Made by a program: the position numbers and the translations under genes
DNA from: Adiantum capillus-veneris
Lineage: Eukaryota; Streptophyta; Polypodiopsida; Polypodiales; Pteridaceae
Direction: 5' to 3'
NCBI GenBank assembly: GCA_014529385.2
Contig: CM043952.1
Span: 158,381,557-158,445,556, forward strand
DNA: 64,000 bases
Notes under the pieces: model-generated
The model's database searches: none
Seen by the model: the letters and a program-made list of their open reading frames with translations, nothing else
Told to the model about the DNA's origin: nothing
Shown here: piece after piece, positions 1-12,800 of the stretch
How positions within the stretch are numbered: position 1 is the first letter of the stretch
Layout: every line of letters begins with the position of its first letter

Positions 1-412
1 CAATAACCAAGAGTAGAATGAACATTGATAGCTTTGATTTTGCACACGGAGGTGCTAATGATGATGCCCCCATGTTTATTGATTATCTCGTTACTAGGTT
101 GCAGAAAGCTATGGGCAACCCTACTTTGCAAGCCAAAGTTACCCAACAACTTCACGCTTATATGATTTTCCTTCCTCTCCAAGAGGAGAGAGAGCTTAGG
201 AGGCCTCTTGAAGAGACCCCCAAAAGAAGACTCTCTCCCATATGAGAGGAGGATTCCAAAGAGCAAGAAAGCAATGAAACTTTTTCTCTAAAGATGTGGC
301 TCCACAAAGACGGAAGTCTAAATGATCGCCAACTCCTTCCAAGAGGAAAAGATCAACACACAATCCTTCTCCTTGTCAGTCCAAAAGGGAAGAGAGGAAA
401 CAAAGGAAGAAA

Positions 413-1222
413 ATGGCAAGAAAGAAGTCACCCTCTTCTCCTTCTTCTTCACCTTCCTCCTCTTTCGATGAAATCTATGGCTATTCTCCTAGAGAATACA
501 AGAGGGGAGGAAATCTTAAATCATACCTTGCATGGCGAAGGTCACAAATCTCAATAAGTTCAAGGAAGGAGGAAAGAGTATCTCTTTTCTCACCTATGAT
601 GGCACCTTTGGTGCTACCAAAAAAGTGTTGGCCTTCATCCATCAATTTGATGCGGTTTTTGGAGACGAGGGATTCATGGAGTCCTCCAAGAAACACCATG
701 TAGCTATGCACTTCTAGAAATCATCTTGTCACAATGGAGAAGCCCCAAAGACATGGAAAACTCTACAAAGATTCCATCATGAAGCAATTCCTTGCAAGCA
801 ATGCAAATGACAAAATGCTCACCGAATGGTGCAGCTTGAAGCTTCTCTCTCATGAGTCTATCCACAAATATGCAGACAAGTTCTGGGATTTACATCTCAA
901 GGCTACTATCTTTCAAAAGATAGACTTAGCCGAGCAAAAGCAACAATTTTGTGCGCAATTACCTGAAGAGATGGTCGAATATGTCAACTCTCAATGGCCT
1001 GGTTCTATCACCAAACTAATCCCTCACACCATGGTTGCTTCACGTATCAATTTCCAAGAAGGGGCTAGATGGAATGTCAAGCCCATGGAAAACAAAGATA
1101 AAATGATGCAAAGGGGAAAATCAATGCCCAAATTCTTCCCAAGGTACTTTCAACAACAAGAACAACAAGAATCGGTCCAAGGAGAAGGGAGTTTACAAAG
1201 GAAAAAACAAACTCTCTCTTGA
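413..1222 (+). pseudogene. Chromovirus gag (capsid) remnant
   Basis: Gag would form the virus-like particle around element RNA. The recognisable part starts near 540 and runs through the text FDAVFGDEGF (frame starting 532), then shifts frame and continues from 734 with MKQFLASNA, FWDLHLKA and EEMVEYVNSQ, typical of plant Ty3 gag. A third frame carries the CCHC knuckle from 1254. At least two frameshifts therefore break it. Sequence from 18 to 245 is open (75 codons) and may be the degraded N-terminal part. It lies directly upstream of the protease region of the same element. Confidence 0.75.
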
Positions 1223-1640
1223 AGAGCTTGAAGCTTTTCACAAGGAAAATAAGTGTTTTAAGTGTGGGGAGCGAGGACATGGCTATCGTTCTTGCCCCAA
1301 GAAAAATGCTCGCAATGAGACTCCTTGGGCTTCCACCATCAAAGCTCCAAAAGAGGATGCTCATTGCAAAGGATCATCACTCTCCTATGCTTGGGGAAAG
1401 GTAAGGGAGCATGATGCCTTCATCTTGTTTGACACTGGCTCTACTCACAACTTCATATCAACGGAGTTGGCCACCAAGTTGGGCATTCAACCTTTTGAGA
1501 TGGGAGATATTGTAATGGTTTTGACACCACTTTCAAGGGACAGCAAGCCTCCGTTACTCCCTTGATTGGTAAGTTGAGGCTTCATGTCCAAAGCTATGTC
1601 GACAAAGAAGATTTTTTCATCTCTCCTCTTCAACATGAGT
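1221..1640 (+). pseudogene. Chromovirus CCHC knuckle and aspartic protease remnant
   Basis: At 1254-1295 the frame encodes a CX2CX4HX4C zinc knuckle (C-F-K-C ... H ... C), the RNA-binding nucleocapsid motif. In the same frame, 1431-1442 encodes DTGS, the catalytic motif of a retropepsin, preceded by hydrophobic residues and followed by THNFIS. The expected second protease half (hydrophobic residues, G, then W) is only partly readable around 1640-1680 after further frame breaks. The order knuckle-protease-RT matches Ty3 elements. Confidence 0.75.
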
Positions 1641-1918
1641 CCTAGGGGGGTTTGATCGCATGGCTACCAACATGAAGTTCCCTGAAAGGAGAATCCACTT
1701 CACCTACAGGGGAAATAACATGTATATAGATGCTAGTGAGTGTGGTCGTTCTATACCACTTGTAAATCCTCCTACTTTTGATAAATCAATGAAGAGCTCA
1801 ATTTTTCTATACATGATTTTTGTCAAAGAATCCCTAAAAGATCCTAACGTTTTGTCAAATATAAATGGTAGGAATCAAGAAGAGTTAGACGTCTAATTTT
1901 CTAAAAGGATTCCAAGAT

Positions 1919-2765
1919 GTGTTCATTGATGATATCCCTATGGACTTACCTCCAAAACAAGGGAATGATGATCATCGAATTGAGCTCCTTCCAGGTAGCT
2001 CATTGCCTAACAAGACTCCTTATCGTGTTTCTCAAGCTCAACAAGAGGAGATCATGAGGCAAGTACAAGAATTGGTAGACAAAGGGATGGTGAGGCCTAG
2101 CTCCTCTCCTTTTTGTTCTCCAAACCTTTTAATCCAAAAGAAAGATGGTACATACCGTATGTGTGTGGACTATTAAGCATTAAACCATATCACTATCAAA
2201 AAAAGATTTCCCATGCATAGGATAGAAGATCTGTTTGATAAGCTACAAGGCTCTACCTACTTCAGTAGGATTGATCTTAAAAGTGGCCATCATCAAATAA
2301 GGATAGTGGATGAAGATATCTTAAAGACCGCGTTTCAAACAACGTTTGGCCTTTATGAATATCTAGTCATGCCTTTTGGCTTGACTAATGTACCAACCAC
2401 GTTCAATTGTCTAATGAAGAAAATTTTTAGACCCTACTGCAAATTCACCGGAGTGTTATTTGATTATATCATCATCTACTCCAAGTCTTTGGAGGAACAT
2501 AAGCAACATCTCCAAGTGATTTTTCAAGCATAAATGGAGAACAAGCTTTTCCTCAACCAAAATAAAAGGGAATTTTTCCTTCAAGAGATTCAATACTTAG
2601 GTCATATTATCTCTCAAGATGGTATCTGTATGGATCCATCAAAGTTAGAGGTAGTAAAATCATGGCCTAATCTAAGGAATCTACATGAGCTAAGATATTG
2701 GTATGTGTGCATACTATAGACGCTTCATAGAAAAATATTCTCAAATAGCAGGACCATTACATGAC
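1919..2765 (+). pseudogene. Chromovirus reverse transcriptase, broken and active-site mutant
   Basis: One frame from 1919 to about 2719 covers the fingers and palm of a Ty3 reverse transcriptase: KKDGTYRMCVDY, RIDLKSGHHQIR and VMPFGLTN are readable. Stops interrupt it at 2174-2176 (after MCVDY) and 2531-2533. The palm motif is FDYIIIYS where the family has FDDI, so the second catalytic aspartate is replaced by tyrosine. A frameshift follows near 2705, after which the YYRRF segment is visible in another frame up to 2765. It is clearly inactive. Confidence 0.85.
2761..2765. repeat. Target-site duplication ATGAC, left copy
   Basis: ATGAC immediately precedes the LTR start TGTTAAGG at 2766. The same five bases follow the end (CTCAACA) of the outermost right LTR at 36804. 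A 5-bp duplication is the normal size for plant LTR elements. Confidence 0.9.
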
Positions 2766-3789
<1,024 letters not shown>

Positions 3790-3802
3790 CTCCCCCCCTC
3801 CG
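3790..3802 (-). promoter_or_regulatory. Polypurine tract of family G copy 1
   Basis: The - strand reads CGGAGGGGGGGAG directly upstream of the LTR start TGTTGAGCC. This is the expected plus-strand DNA primer of an LTR element and fixes the LTR at 2766-3789 as the 3' LTR. Confidence 0.85.
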
Positions 3803-3838
3803 CATTCATGTCGTCCCTGACATGACTTTTATGCTTGG

Positions 3839-6800
3839 TCAATAAAGTCCTGTCGTCTTGAGCATCTGCAAATGTGATTCGTATCGTAGGTTGCCGATGG
3901 TCAAGGTTGGGCCGAATATTTTGCTTTTGTGGGTGAAAAAGCCGGTGTAGAAAGCTTCTTCGAATGTTTGCATGTGGAAGCTAGGCAAAAACATAATCCT
4001 TTGGTATAGGAGGTGCAACACTTTTGGAGAAGGCTGCAATGAAAGATCGTATATCATATCAGTCACTATGTCGGCCGTCGATAGTAGACTCGAGGTGGTG
4101 GATTTATCTGGCGCGAACACTTCAATGCAAGCTAAGAGAGTCCTGCAGATTTTCTTGAGCATCTGACATGAAAGGTCAGGAGAGCTAGTAAAGAGCTTGA
4201 TGGTGTCCGTTAGGGTTTTCACCATGTAGGCTTTACCTATTCTCTCTCCTGCCTTTGGTCCTGGCATCCTGGGATAATTAAGCCAATTTGGATTCTTTTC
4301 TGCAATCTTGCCATGCTCTTTCCAGTTTTTGACTCTTGGCACCGGGCAGAAGGTTGCATTCTCCCGAATCTCCTTTGGTGCCTCCACCAAGTAGATGAGG
4401 TAGGCTGGGTATTTGTTCAGCCAACCTTTCCTCCATCTAGGTCGTGAATCTACTATCTTCTTTGATTGTTCCTCCTTTGTGATGTCGCCTTCGTAAAGAG
4501 CGACATACTGCTCCTCCTCTATTCTCTTTTTCGTCTTTTGCACTTCAAATTTCATCAAAGGGAAAGGCAGGCTGGGTTGCATCCACTCTTCATGGAGCAC
4601 TTTTGTGTCTAATCCCTGAAGTCTAATGGAGATGAGGAGTCTCCTCTCCCATTCCATTTCCGCCTTGGCACTCTCCTCTGCTGACTTTTCTATTTGGTCA
4701 TGGAGCCTTTGTTCTTCTTCAGAGATTCCTGAAGTCGAGGCCACCTCGTGAGCTGGGGCTGGATCTTCAATTGTGGTTGCCTCTCCAGTTTCTGGTAGCT
4801 CTATGGCTGCTCCACCTGATTCTTCGTGTGGTGTCTCTGTCTCTCTTCTTTGTTGCTCTTGTAGATCTTGGAGCTGTTTGCGGAGGGCCTCATTCTCTGT
4901 CCGTAGTGTTTGATTTTCTAATGTGAGCCTCTCCTCTGAGGCCAATGATCCCTCCGCAATGTGCAACCTTTGCACTTGCTATAATCTCAGCTCTCTTTGT
5001 AAGCTTCGGACCCGGTATGATAACTCCCTCTTGTTCGGTTCCTGCTCTGCTAGCTCTAGGGGTAGTCCTGAGTCTAGTGATTGTTCTTTCTTGGAGCTCG
5101 ACTCGCTCCCTTAGCTCAATGAGCTCATCCTTAGCCGCCTCCAAGTCATCTTCTATCCGCTCCTTTGCTTCGTGTGCACTTGTTACCTCTCTTGAAGCCT
5201 CGGCTAGCTGGAGTATCAAGCCATCTCTCTCGTTTTCCGCGTCATAGAGTGATGCTTTATGACTTTCAGATTCAGTCACAGCATTCTCTAATTTCCTCTG
5301 CAACTCTGCTTCCCTTTGTTTGGCTGTCTCAATCTCTACTTCCTTTGACCTGGATCTTTCTTTGATCTTTCCTAGCAGTTCATGCACCATGTGCATGTCT
5401 TTTTCATCTTCATCTGTCAACTCTAAAGCTCTTTCTGCCACCACCTCCACTGGCTTCGGCTCTTCTAGTACGTTCTGTTCGTCCAGTTTCTCTTCACTTT
5501 CTTTTGTACTCTTTGTTTTTTCCTCCGTCCCTCTCCGATCATCTTGTTTTTGTAGGGTGATCCCATAAACTGCCTCAAGGGCCTCTGCTTCAGTGTATCC
5601 TATCGCTACCAGATCCTCATAATCATTTCTCTTTTGCTAAACTGGATCTATCTCCTTTTCTTTGGTCTCGGCCTTCGGCTTTTCCAAATCATCTGTGTCC
5701 ATCTCTATTGTGGTCCCTTCCACGATATTTTTCGTCTTCTTCGGGCTTGGTACATCAGTCATAGAGGGGTATCTGTCCTCAGCTTCCTTGGCTTTCCCCT
5801 TGTCGGCTTGCCCGTCTTTCTCTTGAGATTTAGTAGACTCATCTACTTTCCCTTTCCCCTTGTCGTCCTTTTTCAGCTCAGCTTTTAAAAGTTGTACCTC
5901 CTCTTCAGTGTATGGCTCGACAGGTTGCTGCTCCAGTATAGCCTCTGACTCCTCATAAGCTTTAATATATTGATCGTATTGATCAACATGTGGCCTGACT
6001 GAGCTAGTTCCGACTTTGGTGGGGTCTGGCACCCACTTTTCTTCAAAGTCACCCTTTAGAGCTCTTTCTGCTCTAAACTGCTCCACTAGTCTTTCCATTC
6101 TTGCCACTTTCTGACTTTTGGTTTGCTTGGGAGCAACCTTCTTCTTTACTTTCTTCATAAACAGCTCGTCCACCTCCTCTTCAGGTTCTGAAACTATTTC
6201 TAGTTTCCGGCGTGCTCTTGTGGACGCCCTCTTGGATACTTTGGGCTGTTCTTCCTCCTTGTTGGCTTCTCTAAGCCACTCATTCTGGGAGGGAGCCTTT
6301 GGCCACTGATCTCTAGCTCCAATAGCTTCATAAGCTATTCTTGTCAGAATTTCCGCTCCTCCTATGTACTTTGCTTTCTCGTTGTGCATGGAAATTACTT
6401 GCTCGTGGATGTGTTGAGCGTAATTCACCTCTTTTGGCATATTGCTCTTTAATGCCCATGTGATGGTGGTCGCAATGGCATGGGGCGGTGTCATATACTT
6501 TTGCGGTCTTTTACTGCAAACATGGAGAAACTGGTTGTACAGTCGGCAAAGGGTTGCCTCTCTTTGGTCCGCCATATCTCCATAGGTTGCATTCTGTTTC
6601 TTGGATCCATAGACCTCTATGGCCTCCCTTCTTTCCCTGACAGAGCTCCCTTTGTTGTGCAGCTTCAATGCGTCTGCAATGAGCTGTGGAGTGATCTGTA
6701 CTTCTACTTTCTCTCCATCCATGGCTGTCAATGTGGATTTCCCATCCTTCTGAATGGATGTTGCCAACTCGTACACTCTTCTTGTATCCACACCTGATGG

Positions 6801-7097
6801 TCTCGAGGTGAAGAAACTGTGCAAGTCTGCCCTTTCCAGGTACCTGCTGATGTCTTCTGACCTGCTATAATCTACCAATTCCTGTGGGATCATCGGTACA
6901 TCCACCGCTTTCCCTTGAGGGTCTCTGAAAGTCCCCTGGTAGATCTTTATTCCCTCTTTCTCCAATACTGCTTCCTCCACCCAAGTTTTGGTTGGCTTGA
7001 GGGTTTCTGCTGGAATGTCAAAGGGTTCCACTTCTGCAAGAGCATCTTTGATTGTTGGTCTTTTTCTCTTCGTTGCCGATAACTTGGCGGAATCCAT
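3839..7097 (-). pseudogene. Family G 3' ORF (coiled-coil protein), copy 1, broken
   Basis: Function unknown. The start is MDSAKLSATKRKRP at 7097. The N-terminal third is globular (EGIKIYQGTFRDPQGKAV, then a region ending QITPQLIADALKL) and weakly recalls the putative plant transposon protein domain found in some plant elements. A long charged heptad region follows (probable coiled coil, about 4780-5400). A conserved C-terminal domain ends near the LTR. Compared with copy 2, it has a CAG-to-TAG stop at 5637-5639 and a small deletion plus frameshift near 4975-5040. It lies between the palindrome array and the polypurine tract, where envelope-like or extra ORFs occur in other plant Ty3 elements. 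No signal peptide or transmembrane segment is visible. Confidence 0.8.
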
Positions 7098-7263
7098 GGA
7101 TCCTGTAACTCCAATTGCAGAAGTTAGCGTTTTTTTAGTACTGAAAGCTGAAATGAAGCTTTTAACTATCCAAATGACTTGAAAATTGAAACATGAGCTA
7201 TTCAGGGCCTAAGGATGCAAGGTAGGTGAAAAAATATGCAAAATGGGCTCAACATCATGCTGG

Positions 7264-8274
7264 AGACATCATACGCGTATGATGTCTTTTGTGTCAAAAT
7301 GACTTCATATTGGTTGTGCTTGTAGCTGATAGTGTACATATGAGTATCATATTCTTGGATTTGAGTTTGGATCCCATTTGGTCAAGTTTTGGCCGGTTTA
7401 GTCCAGTTCTGGCTCTTGGAAAATTTTTGAAAGGGAATTGGATTTTATGATCCAAATTGGATAAAACTTGGTGGTTCACTTTCAAATGGCATGTAGATCA
7501 CTTCTCTTTGGTGGTTGAAGCCCTGAGGTGCCAAAATCACATAGTGAGACATCATATGCGTATGATGTCTTTTAGTGTATTTTTGGACCAAATTTCTCTA
7601 TAAGCTTTGATTTGGCTTTAGATAGGCTTATTCAATGGATTTATGAAGTTTGGATAGATTTTGGGCTAAAAATGACTCTGCAGACATCATACGCGTATGA
7701 TGTCTTTTTCATCAATTTTTCAAGGGATTGGTTCTGTGGACTCCCCATGTACTAGTGAAGGACTGTCCCTACTCAAATCTTGGTTTGAACTTGAGTATGT
7801 TGGATTTGGGCCAAAAATAGGCTTTATGTGAAGGATTTTCCCTCAATTGGGCTAATGGGGTGATCCACTTGACCAAATGGTTCCAAACTTCATATGTAGC
7901 ATGTATTAGATATATATAATGGATGTATGATGACAAATGAGCAGTTTTGGCTCTGTAAGTGCAAATAGACATCATACGTGTATGATGTCTTTTGTGTCAA
8001 AATGGTGCTTTTTGGTTCCAGATAGCTTGTAGATGTGTTAATCAACAATCCTACAAAGTTTCATTGAGTTTGGAGTTAATTTGACAAAATTAGGACCAAA
8101 AATCAATTTTATGGCCTAATTTGCGTCTTTTTGGTTTTCCTTGGGTTTTCTAACTCCAATTCTCATGATACTTGGTTCATAGGATGTGATTAACATGTGG
8201 AATGAGGCTATGCACTCAAATGTTGAAATGGATGTGAAATTCATGTTGTGAGACATCATACGCGTATGATGTCT
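7264..8274. repeat. Palindrome array upstream of 3' ORF, copy 1
   Basis: Five 24-bp palindromes are made of the half-site AGACATCATACG and its reverse complement, at 7264-7287, 7547-7570, 7682-7705, 7967-7990 and 8251-8274. Three are perfect; those at 7547 and 7967 each have one central mismatch. Start-to-start distances are 283, 135, 285 and 284 bp. The sequence between them is AT-rich and only weakly self-similar (for example GATCCAAAT followed by AAACTTGG-like words), which suggests a very old tandem repeat whose palindromes stayed conserved. The nearest palindrome begins 167 bp upstream of the 3' ORF start. Confidence 0.95.
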
Positions 8275-9520
8275 TTTCTTGAAATGTTGGTCTTTTTGTG
8301 CAAAGAATGCTTTGTGCTAGTGCCCTAAGCCCTGCTAGCTAGTTTTCAACTTAAAAAAGTCATCAGTTTAGCTAAAAAGCCCCCTTATAGGCATTTCAAT
8401 CTCCGAAGTCGTCTCTTTGCCGTGGGGTTGAATTTCTTCAACTTTTCTTCTCGAGAGTTGCATTTCCAGCTCATTGGATATGTTGTGAAGCCATCTATTT
8501 GGTTGAACTTGACTTTGGCTCCCCGTTCTCCATCTTTCTCCATTTGGTTGCCCGAAAGCGTCTTTTTCACCATCGGTAAGTGAATCAGCTTTCTTTTGGG
8601 TTTTGCTTGCAAACATAAGTCATCCATGTATATTTGAAGCTGCTTGTGAAGTTTCATTTCATTCGGTCGTCAATTTCAGCCGTTATGCCAAAATGACGCT
8701 TTGTGTGTCCATAGCCGAATCGGTTGTTCCGACCTAGTTTTGGTGGTCCAAACCTGGAGATACTCCATGGTTGCATTGTCCTTGATGTGGTTGAACTTCC
8801 TGTGAAGTTTCGTGTCGTTTCGACAACTTTTTTCTGTTTGCCTCTTGCAGGCTCTGTTGACCTAGGGTTTTTCCAGTCGTTCTTTCTCGAGCTTTGAGTA
8901 TTAGAAACCCATCTTCTATACTAGGTAACCCACCTATAAGTTCTTGCAAGGTTTGATTAGGCGGTTGTGCCACTACCTAGCATTCTACCGCATTCCCCGT
9001 CTGCTCTTGTTTCTTGGTTTTGGTCAGTTTTCGCGACAAAAGTTAATGATAAGCATCAAAAGCTATTGGCAACGAGTCTACCTCTCATGTCTGGTGTCCT
9101 CTGAGCTCTCGTAGCAGTCGTAGAAGTCTGTAGAAGGTTGGATGCTCCTGTGTGCTCTTTGCTCTCTCCAAGAAGGTAATAGTGGAAATGAGCTTGAAAG
9201 TGAAGTGAAAAATACTTAACTTCGGACTTCCCGGATCACTTGTTACCAAATTTGACATGTGCTCCTATCTCGTCGTGAAATGCACTTTAGGATTTGAAAT
9301 TTCTCAATTTGGGCTCCGTTTGACCTGTTTCTGAAAAATCTGTCCACTTTGCCAAAATTCTGTCATTTCGGGCTTCCCGCAACTTTTCCCGAATTGTACT
9401 CAATTTTTACCATGGGTTGCCCTTGTCATTAGGATCATCACCATCTATTCTTTTCTTTTTTCTACTCTCGTTTCACCTGCGTTTTTATTTTTCTTTTACT
9501 TTTATTAAGAAAATCATAAA
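8275..9520 (-). other. Non-coding spacer of family G, copy 1
   Basis: This lies between the W-repeat ORF region and the palindrome array on the element's strand. I see no convincing gene. Two overlapping open frames of 82 and 90 codons (8368-8616, 8385-8657) recur in copy 2, but the copies are nearly identical DNA, so this is weak evidence. A 23-nt stretch at 8613-8635 exactly equals part of the RT active-site coding sequence at 18833-18855. The copia element is inserted at the right end. Confidence 0.6.
9516..9520. repeat. Target-site duplication ATAAA, left copy
   Basis: ATAAA precedes the copia LTR at 9521 and recurs at 14684-14688 after the right LTR. The unoccupied site is preserved near 29127-29140 in family G copy 2. 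Confidence 0.9.
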
Positions 9521-9747
9521 TGTTGGAATTAGGGTTGCAGAGAAACACACACAGCTTGGAGAAGACGAAGGAAGCTCAAGGCACACAATAGAGAGTGTGT
9601 TACTTAGTGTGCAATGGAAAGATAGATAGCCCTAGAGTGATGGGCGTATATACAATGCACGGGGGAAAAAACCTCCTAAAGAGGGAAAAAATGCCCCGGC
9701 GGTCCTAGTGTGTTCACACACATCACTACCACATGTATATGGTAACA
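9521..9747 (-). repeat. Copia left (3') LTR
   Basis: It starts TGTTGGAATTAGGG and ends TATGGTAACA, 227 bp. It differs from the right LTR by one A/G in the G-A run near 9666 and one C/T near 9729. Confidence 0.95.
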
Positions 9748-9760
9748 AATCCCCCCTGGA
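9748..9760 (-). promoter_or_regulatory. Copia polypurine tract
   Basis: The - strand reads TCCAGGGGGGATT directly before the 3' LTR, the expected position and composition of a plus-strand primer. Confidence 0.8.
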
Positions 9761-9822
9761 GTGATGCGGTGAACGAGAGCTGGCACATGAGTAAAGGGCA
9801 GTGCCATGCCCTGAGGACAGGA

Positions 9823-12800
9823 TCAGTCCACAAAGGGGAGTAAGCCCAAAGCTTTGAGGAAAGCTTCAAGCTTCTCACGAGACAATGCCTTTGTGAAAAG
9901 ATCTGCAAGGTTGTCCTGTGTTGGCACATAAGCCAAGCTGATCTCTCCTGCTGAGAGCCTCTCCCTGACATAGTGGTAATGCACCTCAATGTGCTTTGTG
10001 CGAGCATGAAAAACTGGGTTCCTCGCAACTGCCAATGCGCTCTGACTGTCAGTGTAGATAGTGTTGGCAGTGTCCTGTCCAACACCCAAGTCAGCCATAA
10101 GGCGTCTGAGCCATACACACTCAACCGTAGCTGTGAAGACTGCCCTATACTCAGCCTCACAACTCGAAGTGGCCACAGTAGGTTGCTTCTTGCTCAAACA
10201 TGATATACATGAACTGCCAAGCATGAAACAAAAACCACGTGTCAAAACAACCAGCCCAATCTGAGTCTGAAAAAGCATGTAAGTCTGGCGGCAATGATCC
10301 CCCCTTGGGATAAAACAAGCCAAGATGTAAAGTGCCACTAAGGTAGCGGAAAATCCTCTTGACAGCCTGCCAATGCTTAGACCCTGGGCTATGCATAAAT
10401 CTACTGACCTGCGAGACTGCAAACTGAATATCTGGCCTCGTGTTGCATACATAAATGAGGCAGCCAACAGCAGTTTGGTAAAGAGTGACATCAGCAGGAT
10501 CACCAGCATCATGTAGACTCAACTTCAAACCTGTTTCCATGGGAGTGGCAATAGGTTTGCAATCCTCAAGTCCAAACTTACATAGCAATGTCTCTATGTA
10601 ACTTTTCTGACACAAGGCAATACCACCATCACACTGCTTAAACTGTATACCCAAGTAATGATGCAACAGCCCCAAATCTTTCATCTTGAAAGTAGCATTC
10701 AAATCAGCCTTAAATTCAGCAATATGTCTCTCATTTGGTCCAGTGATCAGCAAATCATCAACATAAAGAACCACAATGAGAAATACATCATCCTCACGCT
10801 TTACATAGAATGTGCTTTCTGTTGGACTGTTACGAAAGCCTCGTTTAACCAAATGAGTGTCAGCTTTCTCATACCAAGCACGAGGAGATTGCTTCAACCC
10901 ATACAAAGCCTTGTTACATTTGCACACTTTGTCCTCTTGTCCTTTTATGACAAAACCGCGAGGCTGCGTTACATAAACTTCCTCAAATATGTCACCATTC
11001 AAGAAAGCAATAACAATGTCTGATTGATGTACATCCCAACCAAAATGAGCTGCCAATGCACATAGAAAACGTACGGTAGTCATACGACAAGTGGGAGCAA
11101 AAGTCTCTTCATAATCTATGCCTTTTTGTTGTGCATAACCCTTTGCAACAAGTCGAGCCTTATGGCGATCGATCTCACCATCCGGCTTGCATTTCAACTT
11201 GTAAACCCACTTCGTACCAATGGCCTTTTTGCCAGGAGGCAAATCACATAAAGTCCATGTGTCATTCTCTATAAGTGCATCATATTCTGATTTCATGGCA
11301 GCAATCCAATTTTCTGAATTCTGTGCTTCATCAAAAGACAGAGGCTCCTCAACATCATGTAAACTAGACACAACCAAAGCATAACAATCTGATGCATAAG
11401 ATGCATGGAGAGAGCCTGAACAAGTACGACTAGATAAAGGTGCATCCAATTTACTGTCACGCAAAGTGTGCACCAGCCATTTTGGCATACCTCTAGCCTG
11501 CTCATTTTCAGCCCTTTCCTCATCAAGTACATCATGTACATCTGCATCAATAATAGGCTGTTCTAAAACATTTTCAGAAACCCCCATAGGCTGTACATTT
11601 GCCTCATTGGAACTTACATTCGTATTTCCACCACTGAAAAGAGGCAACAAAGTGTCATAAATGTCCTGTGAGCTTACATTACTGTCTCTAGTACATGACA
11701 GCAAGGGCTGAACAGAATCTTCCACAAACACTACATCCCGTGAAACCAGAATACGTTTTGTTTGCGGATGATACAACCTATAACCTTTGCTTTCAGCACT
11801 ATAACCAACAAAAATACATTTGACAGCCTTATCATCCAATTTTCTGCGCTGCACTTGTGGCACCAAAGCATATGCCAAACAGCCAAAAACACACATGTGC
11901 TCAATAGAAGGCTTTCTATCATGCCATGCTTCATATGGAGTAATAGACTACAAAGCTTTCGTAGGACACCTGTTAAGTACATAAGTGGCACACATGATGG
12001 CCTCAAGCCAAAAAGAATGCGGCAAAGCTTGACTTTTGACCATACATCGTGCCATTTCCGTTAGTGACCTGTTTTTCCTCTCAGCAACACCATTTTGCTG
12101 AGGTGTATAAGGCACTGTACATTGGTGTTTTATCCCACGACTAGCCAGAAATGCATTAAATTCATGAGACATATACTCCCCCCCTCGATCGGAACGGAGG
12201 GTGCCCATAGTACATTTTGAGACATTTTCAGCCATAGCCAAAAATTGTTTGAAGCACATAAAAACTTCAGACTTCGCTTTAAGCGGAAATACCCATGCAT
12301 GCCTGGAGTAATCATCAATGAAAGTCACAAAGTACAGGTAATTGCCCAAGGACAGAGTTTGCATGGGCCCACAAACATCACTATGCACAAGCTGCAACCT
12401 GCATGTGGCCCTAACTGAACCATCCTTTGGAAACTTAGAACGCTGCATTTTACCCAGAATACAGCCTTCACAAACATGTTTGACAGGTGCTTCAAGAGGC
12501 GGCAAAGAAGCAACCATATCAGATTTCTGCAAACGCAGCAAACTGGCAAAATTCAGATGACCAAAACGTGCATGCCAAAGTTTTGCATTTGAAATAGCCC
12601 TTGAATCTGCAACAGCATTTGCAAAATTTTGTCCACACTTGTCATACAAAGTGAGCTTATACAGCCCACGGCACAAAAGCCCAGATGCAACAATTTCATC
12701 ACCAAAACTGAGATCATGAACTGTACATCTGTCATCCACAAATTTGACTACAAGTCCAAGTCTAGCAAGTGCGGATACAGACAAGAGATTCTTCTTGATC

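Larger units (their letters stand above)
1..2765 (+). mobile_element. 5' part of a decayed chromodomain Ty3/gypsy element (first half)
   Basis: The segment reads gag, CCHC knuckle, aspartic protease and reverse transcriptase in order on the + strand. It stops abruptly at 2765, where a 34-kb insertion begins. RNase H, integrase and a chromodomain resume at 36805 on the same strand, and the reading frame continues across the gap once one ATGAC copy is removed. The 5' LTR lies outside the window. Many frameshifts and stops make this an old, dead copy. The chromodomain in the second half places it among plant chromoviruses. Confidence 0.9.

Noticed and set aside
7264-8274. CRISPR-like array
   Set aside because: Repeats are palindromes at about 284-bp intervals in a plant retroelement; spacers are long, AT-rich and mutually related, and no cas genes are present.
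8385-8657. Second RT fragment because of QIYMDDLC
   Set aside because: Only 23 nt match the RT; surrounding residues do not align with any polymerase motif.
11944-11950. Programmed readthrough of TAG in the copia polyprotein
   Set aside because: It lies within the integrase-RT region, not at the gag-pol boundary, and two frameshifts also break the frame, so decay is the simpler reading.
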